A DNA stretch of 64,000 nt from UBA1141 sp963665155 (GCA_963665155.2 CAXXFI010000001.1:682001-746000), one strand, 5' to 3'; positions 45,001 to 55,212 are shown, counted from the first letter of the stretch. Program-made: numbers and translations. Notes: a model not told the origin generated them from the sequence alone.

Positions 45001-45198
45001 TAATACCTGGATAGTCGGGGGCTCCAGCGTAACGCCTTATTCCACCAATTGCTGCAAGCACTCATCGAACTAGCCGCCATGGGCTCCAACAAGCGGGTCG
45101 TCTTGGACTCCGAGGAGCGTTCTATCCTGGAGGCCCTGAGCAACCATGCAGCGGCCCACGGCGATGTCCGCGCGCCGCGCCAAGGGCGATTAGTTTAG
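42032..45198 (+). pseudogene. DUF1156-type DNA methylase, broken in three places
   Basis: The N-terminal DUF1156 region (SVHEKNVRHGHISTLHIWPA) and SAM motif I (DPFAGGGAIPLEAMRLG) are in the first frame. At about 42485 roughly 30 bases are missing between MRLG and VAWFILKRTLEYPQ, and the frame changes. The second frame runs to 43787 (SVDWMF then TAA), where one extra T shifts it. The third frame holds the catalytic DPPYYDAIPYSDLMDFFYVW. An in-frame TAA at 45001-45003 then cuts off a typical C-terminus (LQRNALFHQLLQALIELA to GDVRAPRQGRLV) ending at 45198. The ancestral protein of about 1060 residues would be an adenine or cytosine methylase of the Hma-like defence set. Confidence 0.85.
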
Positions 45199-45215
45199 AC
45201 ATCAGAGGAGAAGTG

Positions 45216-46364
45216 ATGGAAAACTGTAACCTGTTCCCTGGCAACGTACAATTGGCTTCATCTCCCAAGCGTAGTAACGAATCAGAGTTTGAGTTCTTTA
45301 GCAGATACGATTCTACAGAGATGGCGGAGGCTCGTAATCGGTTGAATGAGTGGTTCCGGGCTTGGCCTGAGCCGCGTCAACAAGAGGTAAAACAACGATT
45401 GTGCGGTAAGAAAGAGAACTGGTACGGCACATGTTTTGAGCTGTATCTCTATCACAAACTAACGAGTTTGGGCTGTACGGTCGAAGTTGAGCCACGCTTG
45501 GCAAAAGGCAGAACGCCCGACTTCTTGGTGGAGCATGAAGGAAAACGGTGCTACATCGAGGCGTTGGTCTTGGCTGATGATGAGTGGAAAACAGATGCTG
45601 AGGCTGATTTGGAGGAGAAGCTTAATAGCTATTCGAGCAAGGACTTCTCCCTGTGTCTTTTCTCAACCTCAAAGCTGACACAACGAATCAGAAAGGAGCA
45701 GCTACAGCCGATTATTGACTGGATGAACTCTCATGATGTGATTGTGGTGGAAACGTCAAGAGCCCCGGAATATAGCAAAGAGTTCGTCTTACAGCCTGAT
45801 GGAGGCGATGAGTACCTTTTAGAAGTGTTACTCACACCTGCGACCTCTGAGTTCCGTACGGAAGAAGACGCGCTTTCGAGGGAATTGGTTGAAATGTCGT
45901 CATTGGGTGGGGCACGTTCGGGCCCGATAGACCACGGGCTACGGGAGAGAATCAGGGAAAAGAGAAGAAGGTATGACCCATTCGTTTTAGACGCTCCGTT
46001 GCTCATCGCAGTCAATACGATAGCACACGTCCCGCGTATGGATTGGGCTCTGTACGGTACGCCCACGGCAACCTTACATCTCGACAAGTCCACGGGAGGG
46101 ATTGTTGCTGTCTCGGAGAGCATGAGCAAAGACGGCATATGGTTAATCTCGGAGAAAGGTAAGGACCGCCTGCGCGCTCCTCATCTATTGGGGGTGTGGA
46201 ATTTTGTACTTGCCCACCCCTCCAATCCCAGTCCAACGGTGTGTCTATACACCAATCCGTACGTCGACTGGAGCAAGGTTAAGAATCTCCCATCTCCAGT
46301 TTTCCTCGGACAATACACGCAGGTTACAGATGAGCGAAATCTGAAGTACGTAGAGGGACCATGA
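45216..46364 (+). CDS. PD-(D/E)XK-like protein of unknown function in the defence operon
   Basis: 382 residues from the ATG at 45216 (GGAG about six bases upstream). A nuclease-like core is visible: a helix with E75 (TCFELYLYHKL), then P101-D102 in RTPDFLV and E115 in RCYIEALV. The usual lysine of the E-x-K is replaced by Leu117, so catalysis is uncertain. The remaining 260 residues contain strands (DVIVVETSRAP; LLIAVNTIAH) and I do not recognise them. The gene is inserted between the methylase and DUF499 ATPase genes, and its stop overlaps the ATPase ATG by ATGA. It has lower GC than its neighbours and may be a later cargo. Confidence 0.6.
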   Translation: MENCNLFPGNVQLASSPKRSNESEFEFFSRYDSTEMAEARNRLNEWFRAWPEPRQQEVKQRLCGKKENWYGTCFELYLYHKLTSLGCTVEVEPRLAKGRTPDFLVEHEGKRCYIEALVLADDEWKTDAEADLEEKLNSYSSKDFSLCLFSTSKLTQRIRKEQLQPIIDWMNSHDVIVVETSRAPEYSKEFVLQPDGGDEYLLEVLLTPATSEFRTEEDALSRELVEMSSLGGARSGPIDHGLRERIREKRRRYDPFVLDAPLLIAVNTIAHVPRMDWALYGTPTATLHLDKSTGGIVAVSESMSKDGIWLISEKGKDRLRAPHLLGVWNFVLAHPSNPSPTVCLYTNPYVDWSKVKNLPSPVFLGQYTQVTDERNLKYVEGP

Positions 46365-49125
46365 AAACTTCATTGAAGCCCTGGCATGAGGTAGTGGAGC
46401 TGCGGGACGACCTGAAGACCGGCGAGCTTTCCCTGTCCATATTCGCCGCCGACCTATTTGACGTGGTGATGCAGAAGGGCCTCCGGCCAGTCTACGAGGA
46501 TCCAGCCGAATTCTTCGCCCTCACCTATCCCACGTACAACCTCCGTGAGCTGGTCAAGGACGTCTGCCTGCGCCTGGCTGGGAGGACCGACAAGGCGTAT
46601 AGAAAGCTGTCCGTGAACTACGACGGCGGCAAGACCCACACCCTCATCACCCTCCGGCACCTGGCGCACGACCCGGACAGCCTGCCCAACCTACCCTCTA
46701 TACGGGAGTTCGAGGCGCACATCGGGTTCAAGCCGCCTAGGGCCAGGGTCGCCGCGTTGTGCTTCGACAAGATTGACCTTGAGAAGGGGATCGAAACGCT
46801 CAGCCCCGATGGGATGTCGAGGATGCTGAGGCACCCGTGGAGCGTTCTGGCCTTTCAGCTCGCCGGGGCAGACGGCCTAAGGCTAATCCACGCCGAGGGC
46901 CAGGACGAGGAGCGAGAGACGCCCCCTGCGGAACCGCTCATGGCGGAGCTGTTGTCCAAGCCCCAGCAGGACGGCCTTTCGACCCTGGTGCTTCTCGACG
47001 AGGTGCTCATGTACCTTCGCGGTCAGGCGGAGGACGACTCATCCTCGCGCGGGCGTCTGGTGAGCTTCTTCCAATACCTCACCCAAGCGGTGGTCAAGGT
47101 GGACCGCTGCGCCATGGTGGCATCGCTCCTCGCCTCGGACCCCAAGAAGTACGACGACTTCGGCAGGGAGATTCTGAGGGACGTGTCCGAGGTATTCGGA
47201 CGTCAGATGGAGGAAGAAGTCAGTCCGGTGAGCAAGGAGGACGTGGCGGAGGTTCTCCGGCGGCGATTCTTCAAACCCGAGGCGATTCGTGATCCTGGCG
47301 CCTTCCGGCCCCACGTCACTTCGGTGGTCGGCAATATTGCAGCTCTCGATGAGCAGACCCGGAAGGAGCGCCAGTCGGCCGAAGACCGCTATCTGGGCAG
47401 CTACCCCTTTCACCCCGACCTCACCGAGATTTTCTACACCCGCTGGACCCAGCTCGACGGATTTCAGAGGACGCGGGGGATACTGCGGACCTTCGCCATC
47501 GCCCTTCGGGATGCCGAGAAATGGGACACCAGCCCGTTGGTCGGGCCCAGTGTCTTCCTGAACGAGCCCGGCAGGGACGACCTCGTAGAGTCCGCCAGCG
47601 AGCTGGCCTCGTTCGCCAGTGTAGACGCCGGTACTGGAGGCCACCAGGAATGGCGGCCCATCCTGGAAGGCGAGCTTGGCAAGGCCCGAGCCATCCAGTC
47701 CGAAGCTACGGGGCTTCGACACCGCGAGATGGAGCAGGCCGTCGTTTCGGTATTCCTGAGCTCCCAACCGATCGGTCAGAAGGCGCTCACCCACGAGCTT
47801 GTCGTGTTGGTCGGCGCGACGAACCCGGACAAGATCGAACTGGAAAAGGCGTTGCACCGCTGGACGGAGTTGTCCTGGTTCCTGGATGAGGTGGAGGTTA
47901 GCGCAGCTGAAGCCTCTCCGGACGGGACGAAGCAGTTGCCTGGTGCCTGGAGGTTGGGGAATCGTCCCAACCTGCGCCAGATGCACGATGACGCCTGCGC
48001 GAACCGAGTCCAACCTGCTCTGGTGGAATCGCAGCTGATCGACCATATCGAAAAACAGAGGTCCCTGACATCCGGCGCGGCGGCGGCTGGAGCAAGGGTG
48101 CACAACCTCCCGAACCGGCCCCGAGACATAGAGGACGACGGCCAGTTTCACTATGCAGTCCTTGGACCCAAAGCGGCTTCGGAATCCGGCAAACCTAGCT
48201 CGGAAGCAAAACGCTTCATTGGTGAGACCACCGCGCCGGACCGTCCCCGGGTCAATCGCAACGCAGTCGTCCTCGCCGTTCCCTCCAAGGAGGGTCTCGA
48301 CGTCGCCCGAAGCAGGATTCGGGAGTATCTGGCGTGGGTGGAGGTCCGCGAACTTCTCAAGGGCCAACAGGTTGACCCGGTCCGCGAGCAGATGCTGGCC
48401 AGCGAGAGCCAGGCTGCCCGGAGACGCATCCCGGAGGCCATCAGACAGGCCTACTCGATCGTGGTCACGGTCAACGAAGGCAACGACATCCAGGCATCCA
48501 GGCATTCAGGCATTCAGGGTAGCCGTAAACGATGATCCTCTGTTCGTCACCATCAAGGCCGACAGGCGAGCACGGATACAGGAAACGGCAATCAGCTCAG
48601 AGGCGATGATGCCTGGAGGCCCTTACGATCTGTGGCGGGAAGGGGAAGATTCCCGCAGGGTCAAGGACCTGGTCGGCGCTTTTGCGCAGTTTGCCAAGTT
48701 GCCCAAGATGCTGCGCCACAAGGAGATACTGGACACCGTCGTTCATGGGGTACGGGATGGGATATGGGTGGCAACGTTAATCCGACCGGACCGCACGACG
48801 AAGACGTTTTGGCGCACTGGAATAGAAGACCAGATTCTCAGCGACCCGGCACTCGAAGTGTTTCTCCCGGAGTCTGCGACTCTCAGCGACGTCGACCCTG
48901 ATCTCCTCAGCCCTCAGAGGCTCCCGGGCCTTTGGTCTACCGATGAGATTACGGTAAGGGACGTGACCGACTACTTTGCGGGCGGCCACTCTGTCACGGT
49001 CCCGAAGGAAGGGTATGACGACACAGTATTCATTCCCAAATGCCAGCCGGCTCTCGTGGAGCAGGCGATTGCAGAGGCTGTGCAGCGGGGGGTGATCTGG
49101 CTGATAAACGGCCCGGCCTCTAGCC
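46361..49125 (+). pseudogene. DUF499 AAA+ ATPase, frameshifted by an 8-base repeat and 3'-truncated
   Basis: The first frame (46361-48535, 724 residues) has the family start (MKTSLKPWHEVVELRDDLKTG), the Walker A YDGGKTHTL near residue 88 (GGGKTH in most relatives), Walker B LVLLDEVLMYL near 210 and the SYPFHPDLTEIFYTRW motif. At 48491-48514 three 8-base units (CAGGCATY) shift the frame. Deleting two units restores IQAFRVAVNDDPLFVTIKAD in the next frame, which continues to about 49120 (INGPAS). There the sequence switches to a tyrosine recombinase fragment on the other strand, so the last domain is missing. The gene is almost certainly dead. Confidence 0.85.
48491..48514 (+). repeat. 8-base tandem repeat (3 units) causing a frameshift
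   Basis: CAGGCATC, CAGGCATT, CAGGCATT, then CAGGG. One unit gives the family-typical reading frame, while three add 16 bases. Length change by replication slippage could switch this gene on or off. Confidence 0.93.
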
Positions 49126-49911
49126 GCAGCTTGGCCGCTGAGTGCCTGAATATGTGGACGCCTGTCGGCCTTAGTCCCGCCGCTTTGAAGTACCGGCGTA
49201 GGTTGCCGTAGAAAGTGCCGCTGGTGATGCCGCCCACTGTCGGCGCTGGACGGCCACAGGGACTCGTCTGGCTTCATAGTGTAAATCCTTTGCCGAAGGC
49301 TTCCAAGGCCTGCTGTATCGCCCTAAACGCGGGCTGTGGCATTTCACGTTTGCCATGTTTGCCACCCTTGCCCCGGTAGCTGTAGTAGACCGTTTCTCCA
49401 TCTTTGATTAGGTCCCTGGCCTTGAGGTTGAGCACTTCAGCGCGCCGCCGCCCAGTGAGTGTCAGGGTTAGAATAATGGCCCTGTCCCTGAGCCCTACTG
49501 GAGTGTCCGGGATGAAGTCCAGAAGCTTCTTGATGTCGACGGCTGTCAGTCCCCTGGGTGGTGCCGGTGTCGCCTTTGGGCGTTCCAGTTGATCGCAGGG
49601 TTGGCGCTAACGAGGCTCTTGCGGATCAGGAACCGGTAGAAGAAACTGAGGCAGGCAATGCGGGCATTGATAGTGACTGACGACGGCTTCTTGCCTGAGA
49701 TACCGATTGCATGGGCGTAGCCAAAAACTTCCGTAGCCGTTACCTTGTCTGGTGGCTTGCCTAGCCTGCCAAAGAAGCGGTAGAGCATCCCGGAATAGGC
49801 TACCACGGTCCTCATGGACCCTGAGCGGCGCTCTTTTTCGGCCAAGAAGGCGTAGATTGCCTTATCCCACCTATCGGCGTCACTGCCGTGCACCAGATTT
49901 TGCGTCGTCAT
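49110..49911 (-). pseudogene. Tyrosine recombinase, decayed
   Basis: The N-terminal core-binding region starts at 49911 (DRWDKAIYAFLAEKERRSGS). A one-base shift near 49580 moves to the frame with GLTAVDIKKLLDF, the first catalytic Arg box TLTGRRRAEVLNLKARDL and the Lys loop GKGGKHGKREMP. A stop near 49277 and another break precede GITSGTFYGNLRRYF and the HxxR box GVHIFRHSAAKLR. The C-terminal part with the nucleophilic Tyr is missing, because the gene joins the broken DUF499 gene at about 49110-49125. It is inactive. Confidence 0.8.
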
Positions 49912-50276
49912 GACTTTCTCCTATAGGGGATGAAATCACGACTATTCACGCTCTGGTGCGCCGGGAAGTCAAGGAATTCTAACGGACACTATGACCTGGT
50001 AGTGTCACACTAGTAACAGGCTCACGGTATCACAACGGCATGAAATGTTCCTTGGGGCCTAGGAATCACTGACTATGTGTTGGTTCAAGAAGGTGTACAC
50101 ATACATAAGCTAGGACGTACGTCAGGCACCGTCGCAGGTTCTATAGCAAGTTACGAGTTCAGGCGGATGTTCCCGTCCTCTGGGTTGCAACTTCCCCATT
50201 CGGTTTTCATCTGCCCAATGAAAAGATCCTGTGCAGCTATCCCGATGAACGGCACGTCTTCTTCCCGAGCAATAGC
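49912..50276. other. Gene-free spacer
   Basis: 365 bases between the recombinase remnant and a chimeric gene remnant. A frame open from 50077 has no family character before about 50270. No hairpin or repeat stands out. Confidence 0.4.
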
Positions 50277-50660
50277 AGAGCAGTTAAGAGTTGTTATTAG
50301 CATGGTGGGTGGCATTCACGTCGACATGAGCACAGTGCTCCCCGAAACCTCGAAAAAGCTGTCCGACCTTTACCAAGAGCGCGGCGTCCACTTTGTGGCG
50401 GCGCCGGTTTTTGGCACCCTTGACATGGCGGCCGCAGCCGACCTCTGTATTTGCCCTGCTGGTCCGGCCGCGGTCATCGACCGCTGCCGTCCGATGTTCC
50501 CTGAGCACACAATCATACCGGTAAATATTGCGCCAAAGAGTACTAGCTATCGGATGCACTTGGAGGAAGACGGGACTCCCCAGGCTCTGTATACCGAAAC
50601 CCACTGGGTCGATCCTTTTATCGCGTTGGCAAGGGCCTCATCTGTGACCAAGACAATCAG
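50277..50660 (+). pseudogene. Chimeric remnant: 3-hydroxyisobutyrate-dehydrogenase-like plus LLM fragment
   Basis: Within one open frame, VVISMVGG and VDMSTVLPETSKKLSDLY then ERGVHFVAAPVFG match the middle of 6-phosphogluconate/3-hydroxyisobutyrate-type dehydrogenases. From about 50500, PEHTIIPVNI and THWVDPFIALARASSVTKTIR match the N-terminal part of luciferase-like monooxygenases. Neither has its start or its remaining domains. The IS at 50661 cuts the second fragment right after TKTIR. It is the product of at least two deletions. Confidence 0.6.
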
Positions 50661-52642
50661 GATTCCCTCGCAAAAAGGCCTGTTTGAGATGAACCCTGGC
50701 GTGCGAAGGGGCCTGGAAGGGAGGAGGCCACGGGATGCCGGCTGCTGGCCTCACCGCACCATCTGCCGCGCTCAGGACAAGCGTGATCCCGTTGCGGTAC
50801 CCCTTCCGTGGCTCAGGGCACCCGGTGGAAGCTGTGGAGCGGCGCCCTCATGCGGCCGTGACCGCAGGTACCGTCCCGACCGCCCGCTGAGCCGTGTTCT
50901 CCATCTCCACCAGGCGTGCATGGACCATCCGCTTGAAGTTGCACGCCAACGCCTTCAGGTAGACGGCAAGCCGCACCCGACGGCCCCCTCGCACCCGCAA
51001 GCGCCCAAGCCCGTGGGCGCGCTTCAGCTCGGAGTTCGTTCCCTCGATCCCGGCCCTTATGGCATACCGCTTGCGCCACTCCTCGATGGCCTCGGCCCTC
51101 CGGCGCCGCTCGATGTTCACCTTCACCAGGTCCGCCTTGAGGACGTAGGCCCCCGCACGCCGGTCCAGCTTCACTGGGCAACGGGACCGCAAGGGGCAGG
51201 GCTCGCATGTTGTCCTGGCAAAGTGGACCTCTACCCGCTCCGGCGCATCCTCCAACTCGTGCTCCTCGATGGACGGGTGGCCGGCGGGGCACACCGTGGC
51301 CTGCTCCCCTGTGACGTCGATCTGAAAGTCCGCGGCGGTGAGCGGCGGTGGTCCGTCACCCTCTCCTTCGTGCGAGTTCCCCGGCGCCGACCCCGCCACC
51401 GGGCTCACCAGTTCCGTTCCCCGGCGCGAGGCTTCGAAGGCATTGCGGCCCGACCCCTACGCCGTGTCGGCGAAGAGCTCGTCCGGTCGGACCTTCCGCT
51501 CCGCGAGCCCGTCAACGACCGGCACGCTCACGTCGGTGTCGCTCCCACTCGAGGGGGTCACCTCCACGTGGGTGATGAGCTGGGTGGCGTTCTCCTCGTG
51601 GCAGGTCTCCGCCACCTGCACCTCGTACCCCTTCCCCTTGTGGCCGCTGTAGGTCACATCCGGGTCGTGGGGCGATTGCAGCGAGTCGGCGGACACCTGC
51701 TTCGGGTCCTTCAAGGCCACGGGCACCTTGCATTCCCCAGCATCGTCGTCATCGTCCCTGGGGCGCCCGTCCCGGTGTTTGCCCACATGGCACTGCTCCC
51801 GCAGCAGCCGCTCCAGCAGCCGGTACTCCTCCAGCTGGGCAGCAGTCGTGCCATGGAACCGGTCCACCAGCCGGTAGAGGTCCCGGGCACAGACCGAAAG
51901 GCGTCGCCGACCCTCCCCCGTGCGGGCGTCCTCGTAGTGGGTCGCCTCGTCTTCTTCCTTCAAATAGCGCCCTAGGAGGCCCTCCGGAACCCCAGGGCGA
52001 AGCTCTGGGTGCTCCCAGCGCAAGGCCCGCAGGAACAACCGCATCGTCTCACAGAACAGGCCCAGCCGGGTGAGTGTGGCGATGTTGCTCATGATGTGGG
52101 TGGAGTCCAGGCGTTGCTTTCCGGTGCGTATGCCCAGCGCCTGGATGATCCGGTCCGTGGTCTCCTGGAAAGCCAGCCGGCCACCGTCGTGCTGCATCAG
52201 GCGAACTCGGAAGTTGTGGAGGGTCTTCTGGGGCAGGTGGGTCTCCTCGATGTCCAGCCGCAGGGCGTGGTGCCAGAGCAGGTTGAACTCTAGTTGTTCC
52301 AGAGCTTCATCGTCGGTGAGGTTGAACATCTCTTTGAGGAGGTGGACCCCGAGGACGGTCTGCACCGCCCGGTTGGGACGGCCGTTGTCCACGCAGTACA
52401 TGGGAGCAAAGCGCTCCTCGTCAATCAGGGGGAGCGCCTCGTTTCGGAAAACCTCGGCCCAACTTCTCTCCAGACGCTTAGCCTTCTTCGGCGTCACCAG
52501 GAACTGGGACTGCCAGAGGCTCTCTTGCGGGTCTCGTATTCGGAACATCCTCCCCTCCCTCGGCCAGGCGCTGCCCCAACGCCCTTTCCCCACATTATCC
52601 CCACCTTGCCCCCGGAGGACGAGGGGTTTTTACGAGGGAATC
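50661..52642 (-). mobile_element. IS1182-type element A
   Basis: 1982 bases, the same length as 61960-63941. The ends are inverted repeats GATTCCCTCGCAAAAA and its partner (GATTCCCTCGTAAAAA read from the right end). I see five base differences from copy B. The flanks are unrelated truncated genes, with no matching duplicated target, which indicates an adjacent deletion after insertion. Confidence 0.9.
50848..52548 (-). pseudogene. IS1182-type transposase A with in-frame amber codon
   Basis: From the ATG at 52548 (GGGAGGGGAGG directly upstream) the frame runs to a TAG at 51457-51459 in LFADTA*GSGRN, where relatives have Tyr (compare DAAYGDG in the other IS here). Beyond the stop the same frame continues through LVSPVAGSAPG, VCPAGHPSIEE and CEPCPLRSRCPVKL to 50848. 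The full product would be about 566 residues. Copy B has the same TAG. It may need read-through or a transposase supplied in trans. Confidence 0.88.
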
Positions 52643-53069
52643 AAGTTTGCGCTACGATAATGTCGACACCAGCATCCACGGCACGACGTCCTTCTTCGGC
52701 GTCTCCCACGGTATACATCACCAGAGTCCCTACTGCGTGGATACGGTCGACATATTCGTAAGGTTCATCCCAATGGAAAGACACGACGTTAACCCCGGCC
52801 TCGAGGCATGCTTCGAGCCTGGATTCCGTCTCCTCCAAGCCTCGTAGAATAAAATTTCCGCCAATGGGCCGGTCTGTCAGCTCATGAGTCTCACGTATGA
52901 GTCGGCGCACGTCATCGGCATCCCTTCGGAGGAAAGCAAGCATCCCCAGACCACCAGCATTGGAGACAGCGGCGGCTAAGGCAGGGTTGGTCGCTAGGCC
53001 AATGGGCGCCTGCACTATGGGAGTTTCAATATTAAGTATGGAGCACAATGGTGTGACCAGAGATGCCAC
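52643..53069 (-). pseudogene. Nitronate monooxygenase (2-nitropropane dioxygenase-like), C-terminally truncated by IS A
   Basis: From the ATG at 53069, about 140 residues of an NMO/FMN TIM barrel are readable: NIETPIVQAPIGLATNPALA, AAVSNAGGLGMLA, GGNFILRG, VSFHWDEP and GVDIIVAQ. The next expected residues (G-x-E-A-G-G-H) are replaced by the IS end, and the missing half is not on the far side of the IS. The protein lacks its catalytic and FMN phosphate-binding parts. Confidence 0.85.
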
Positions 53070-53361
53070 AACCCTACCTCCGATTCCCTAGGCTGTGCCC
53101 AAGGGCACTGTATCTGACTCGGATGCTACGATATCAAGCAATTATTCGTCAATATTGTGACAACAATCACGAAATAATCGCCATTATTCGTTAACTCGAT
53201 CATGCCGAGCGGTGCGGAAGCCAAAATCGATGTGGGCATCCTTGGCCTTTCCCGGAACCCTAAGGCTAGAGTCAAATGGCAACACAGATATGGCGGTTCG
53301 GTATCGACACACTTCACCCGGATGGTTAAGATAGGCCTTAAATCCCCGGTGGGAGGCCGCC
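53070..53361. other. Divergent intergenic region
   Basis: 292 bases between the broken NMO and amidase genes. AT-rich near 53130-53200. It presumably carries two promoters, none identified with confidence. Confidence 0.4.
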
Positions 53362-54766
53362 ATGAACGCTGATGACATCGCTCATCTCACAGTTGCCCAA
53401 CTGGCCCAGCGCATTGAAAGCAAAGAGGTTTCACCGGTGGAAGCCACCGAGGCTTATTTGGACCGGATCGACGCCCTTGATTTCAAGTTTAATTCCTACC
53501 TCACGGTAACCCGCAAAGAGGCGATCCAGGCTGCCAGGGAGGCGGAACAGGCGATAATCCAAGGTAATTACCTGGGGCCGTTGCACGGCATACCCGTGGC
53601 GGTGAAGGACCAGTTCTGGACCAAGGGCATCAGAAGCACCGGCGGCTCCCGAATTTTGGCCGATTTTATCCCCGACGAAGATGCGACGGTCATCACCAAT
53701 CTGAAACGAGCGGGCGCCGTGGTGCTGGGCAAGACCAACCTGACCGAGATTGCCATGGGCGGAGGAATCGAGCGATTCAGCCCTCCCCGAAACCCCTGGG
53801 ACCTAGACATGCGCACCGGTGGCTCCAGCGGCGGCTCGGGCGCAGCCACCGCTGCTTTCTTGTGCGCCACGTCACTGGGCGAAGACACCGGCGGCTCCAT
53901 CCGCTTTCCCGCTACCTGGTGCGGTCTAGTAGGGCACCGGCCCAGTTGGGGAAGGGTCAGCCGTTACGGCGTCATGACCGGAGTTTGGTCCATGGACACT
54001 GTTGGGCCGATATCCCGCACGGTGGAAGACGCTGCGATTACCCTAACGGCCATAGCGGGGCGAGACCCCAAGGACCCATACACCTGGAACACTCCGGTCC
54101 CCGATTACCGGCAGGCCTTGGAAGGAGGCGTTCGCGGACTTAAGATAGGAATTATCAGACAGCAGATGACGCCTGATGTGACCGACGAGGAAACCCGGGC
54201 CGCCGTTCTTAAAGCTACGTCCGTTTTGGAAGAGCTTGGGGCGACTGTCGAAGAGGTTTCTTTACCATTGACCAGCCATTCCGTGGAGTTGTCTCTGGTG
54301 CCTCTGCTGGTGGAGCCGGCCATGAACCATAAGGGTTGGATCAGAGAGCGCCTGTCGGATTACGGCCACAATAACCGCGTCGGTCTTGACGGGCAGCATC
54401 CTTCCTGCGGCAGCCTACTATAAAGCCCAGAAGCTGCGTACCCTGCTCCGCCAACAAGTCCTGGATGCTTTCGATAACTATGATGTGCTGATCACGCCGA
54501 CTGCCGGAATAGCGGCTCAACCAATTATGGACGACCAAGTAATCACCAGCAAAGAAAATGCTATAGGAAACCGGCAACTGCACACCAGAATATTCAACCT
54601 GGCCAATTCCCCGGCGATATCGGTGCCCTGTGGCTTTAGTAGCGATGGGCTTCCCATTGGCCTGCAAATCGGTGGACGCCCAGGCGCTGACGAGACGATC
54701 TTAAAGGTCGCCTACGCCTATGAGCAAAGTTTAGGTTGGCACAACCAACGTCCGCCCCACGCCTGA
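53362..54766 (+). pseudogene. Amidase signature-family hydrolase with one-base frameshift
   Basis: Start ATG at 53362 with GGGAGG upstream. The first frame contains the full Ser-cisSer-Lys set: VAVKDQFWTKG, TGGSSGGSGAATAA and GEDTGGSIRFPA. It breaks after DYGHNNRVGL at about 54383-54390. Removing one C from GGTCTTGACG gives LTGSILPAAAYYKAQKL in the next frame, which runs to 54766 with LITPTAGIAAQP and LPIGLQIGGRPGADE. The joined protein would be about 467 residues and is close in layout to the intact amidase at 21556. Confidence 0.88.
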
Positions 54767-54840
54767 GCCTGAATGCAGTGCGGCGTACGGAAAGACACAA
54801 GACTCGTTAGATAGTCAATAACGCAAAGTGAGGATTTAGC

Positions 54841-55212
54841 ATGGATAAGACCGAATATAACAAGCTTACCCCCGAGGAAAGTCACGTAATTGAAAGGAAG
54901 GGGACCGAGCACCCCTTCACCGGAGAGTACGACGACTTTTATGAAGCCGGGGTTTACCTTTGCCGCCGGTGCGACGCCGAGCTATATCGCTCTGATGACA
55001 AGTTCGACGCCCATTGCGGTTGGCCAGCCTTCGATAAGGAAATACCCGGCGCAATCAAGCACCTGCCCGACCCCGATGGTATGCGAATCGAGGTTGAGTG
55101 CGTCAACTGCGGCGGGCACTTGGGCCACGTTTTTATGGGTGAGCGCCTGACCGCCACCAACACCCGGCATTGCATTAACTCCCTCTCTATGAAGTTTGTA
55201 TCCGGAAGTTAG
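54841..55212 (+). CDS. msrB: Peptide-methionine (R)-S-oxide reductase
   Basis: 123 residues. The two zinc-binding CxxC pairs are CRRC near residue 42 and CVNC near 91, the substrate-loop GWPAF is near 60, GHVFMGE is near 100 and the catalytic Cys is in NTRHCINSLSMKF near 114. It repairs oxidised methionine in proteins. It is monocistronic, with a short spacer from the amidase remnant. There is no signal peptide, so it is cytoplasmic. Confidence 0.96.
   Translation: MDKTEYNKLTPEESHVIERKGTEHPFTGEYDDFYEAGVYLCRRCDAELYRSDDKFDAHCGWPAFDKEIPGAIKHLPDPDGMRIEVECVNCGGHLGHVFMGERLTATNTRHCINSLSMKFVSGS

Noticed and set aside
36521..49125. DISARM system
   Set aside because: There is an SNF2-like helicase and a methylase, but I see no DrmA-, DrmB- or DrmC-like gene; DUF1156 plus DUF499 fits the Hma-type set better.
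51409..51459. Programmed frameshift between two transposase ORFs in IS A
   Set aside because: Both parts are in the same frame; the break is a TAG codon, not a shift.
50077..51975. 632-codon plus-strand frame spanning a gene remnant and IS A
   Set aside because: It is a remnant fused to antisense IS sequence; only about 50277-50660 has family character.
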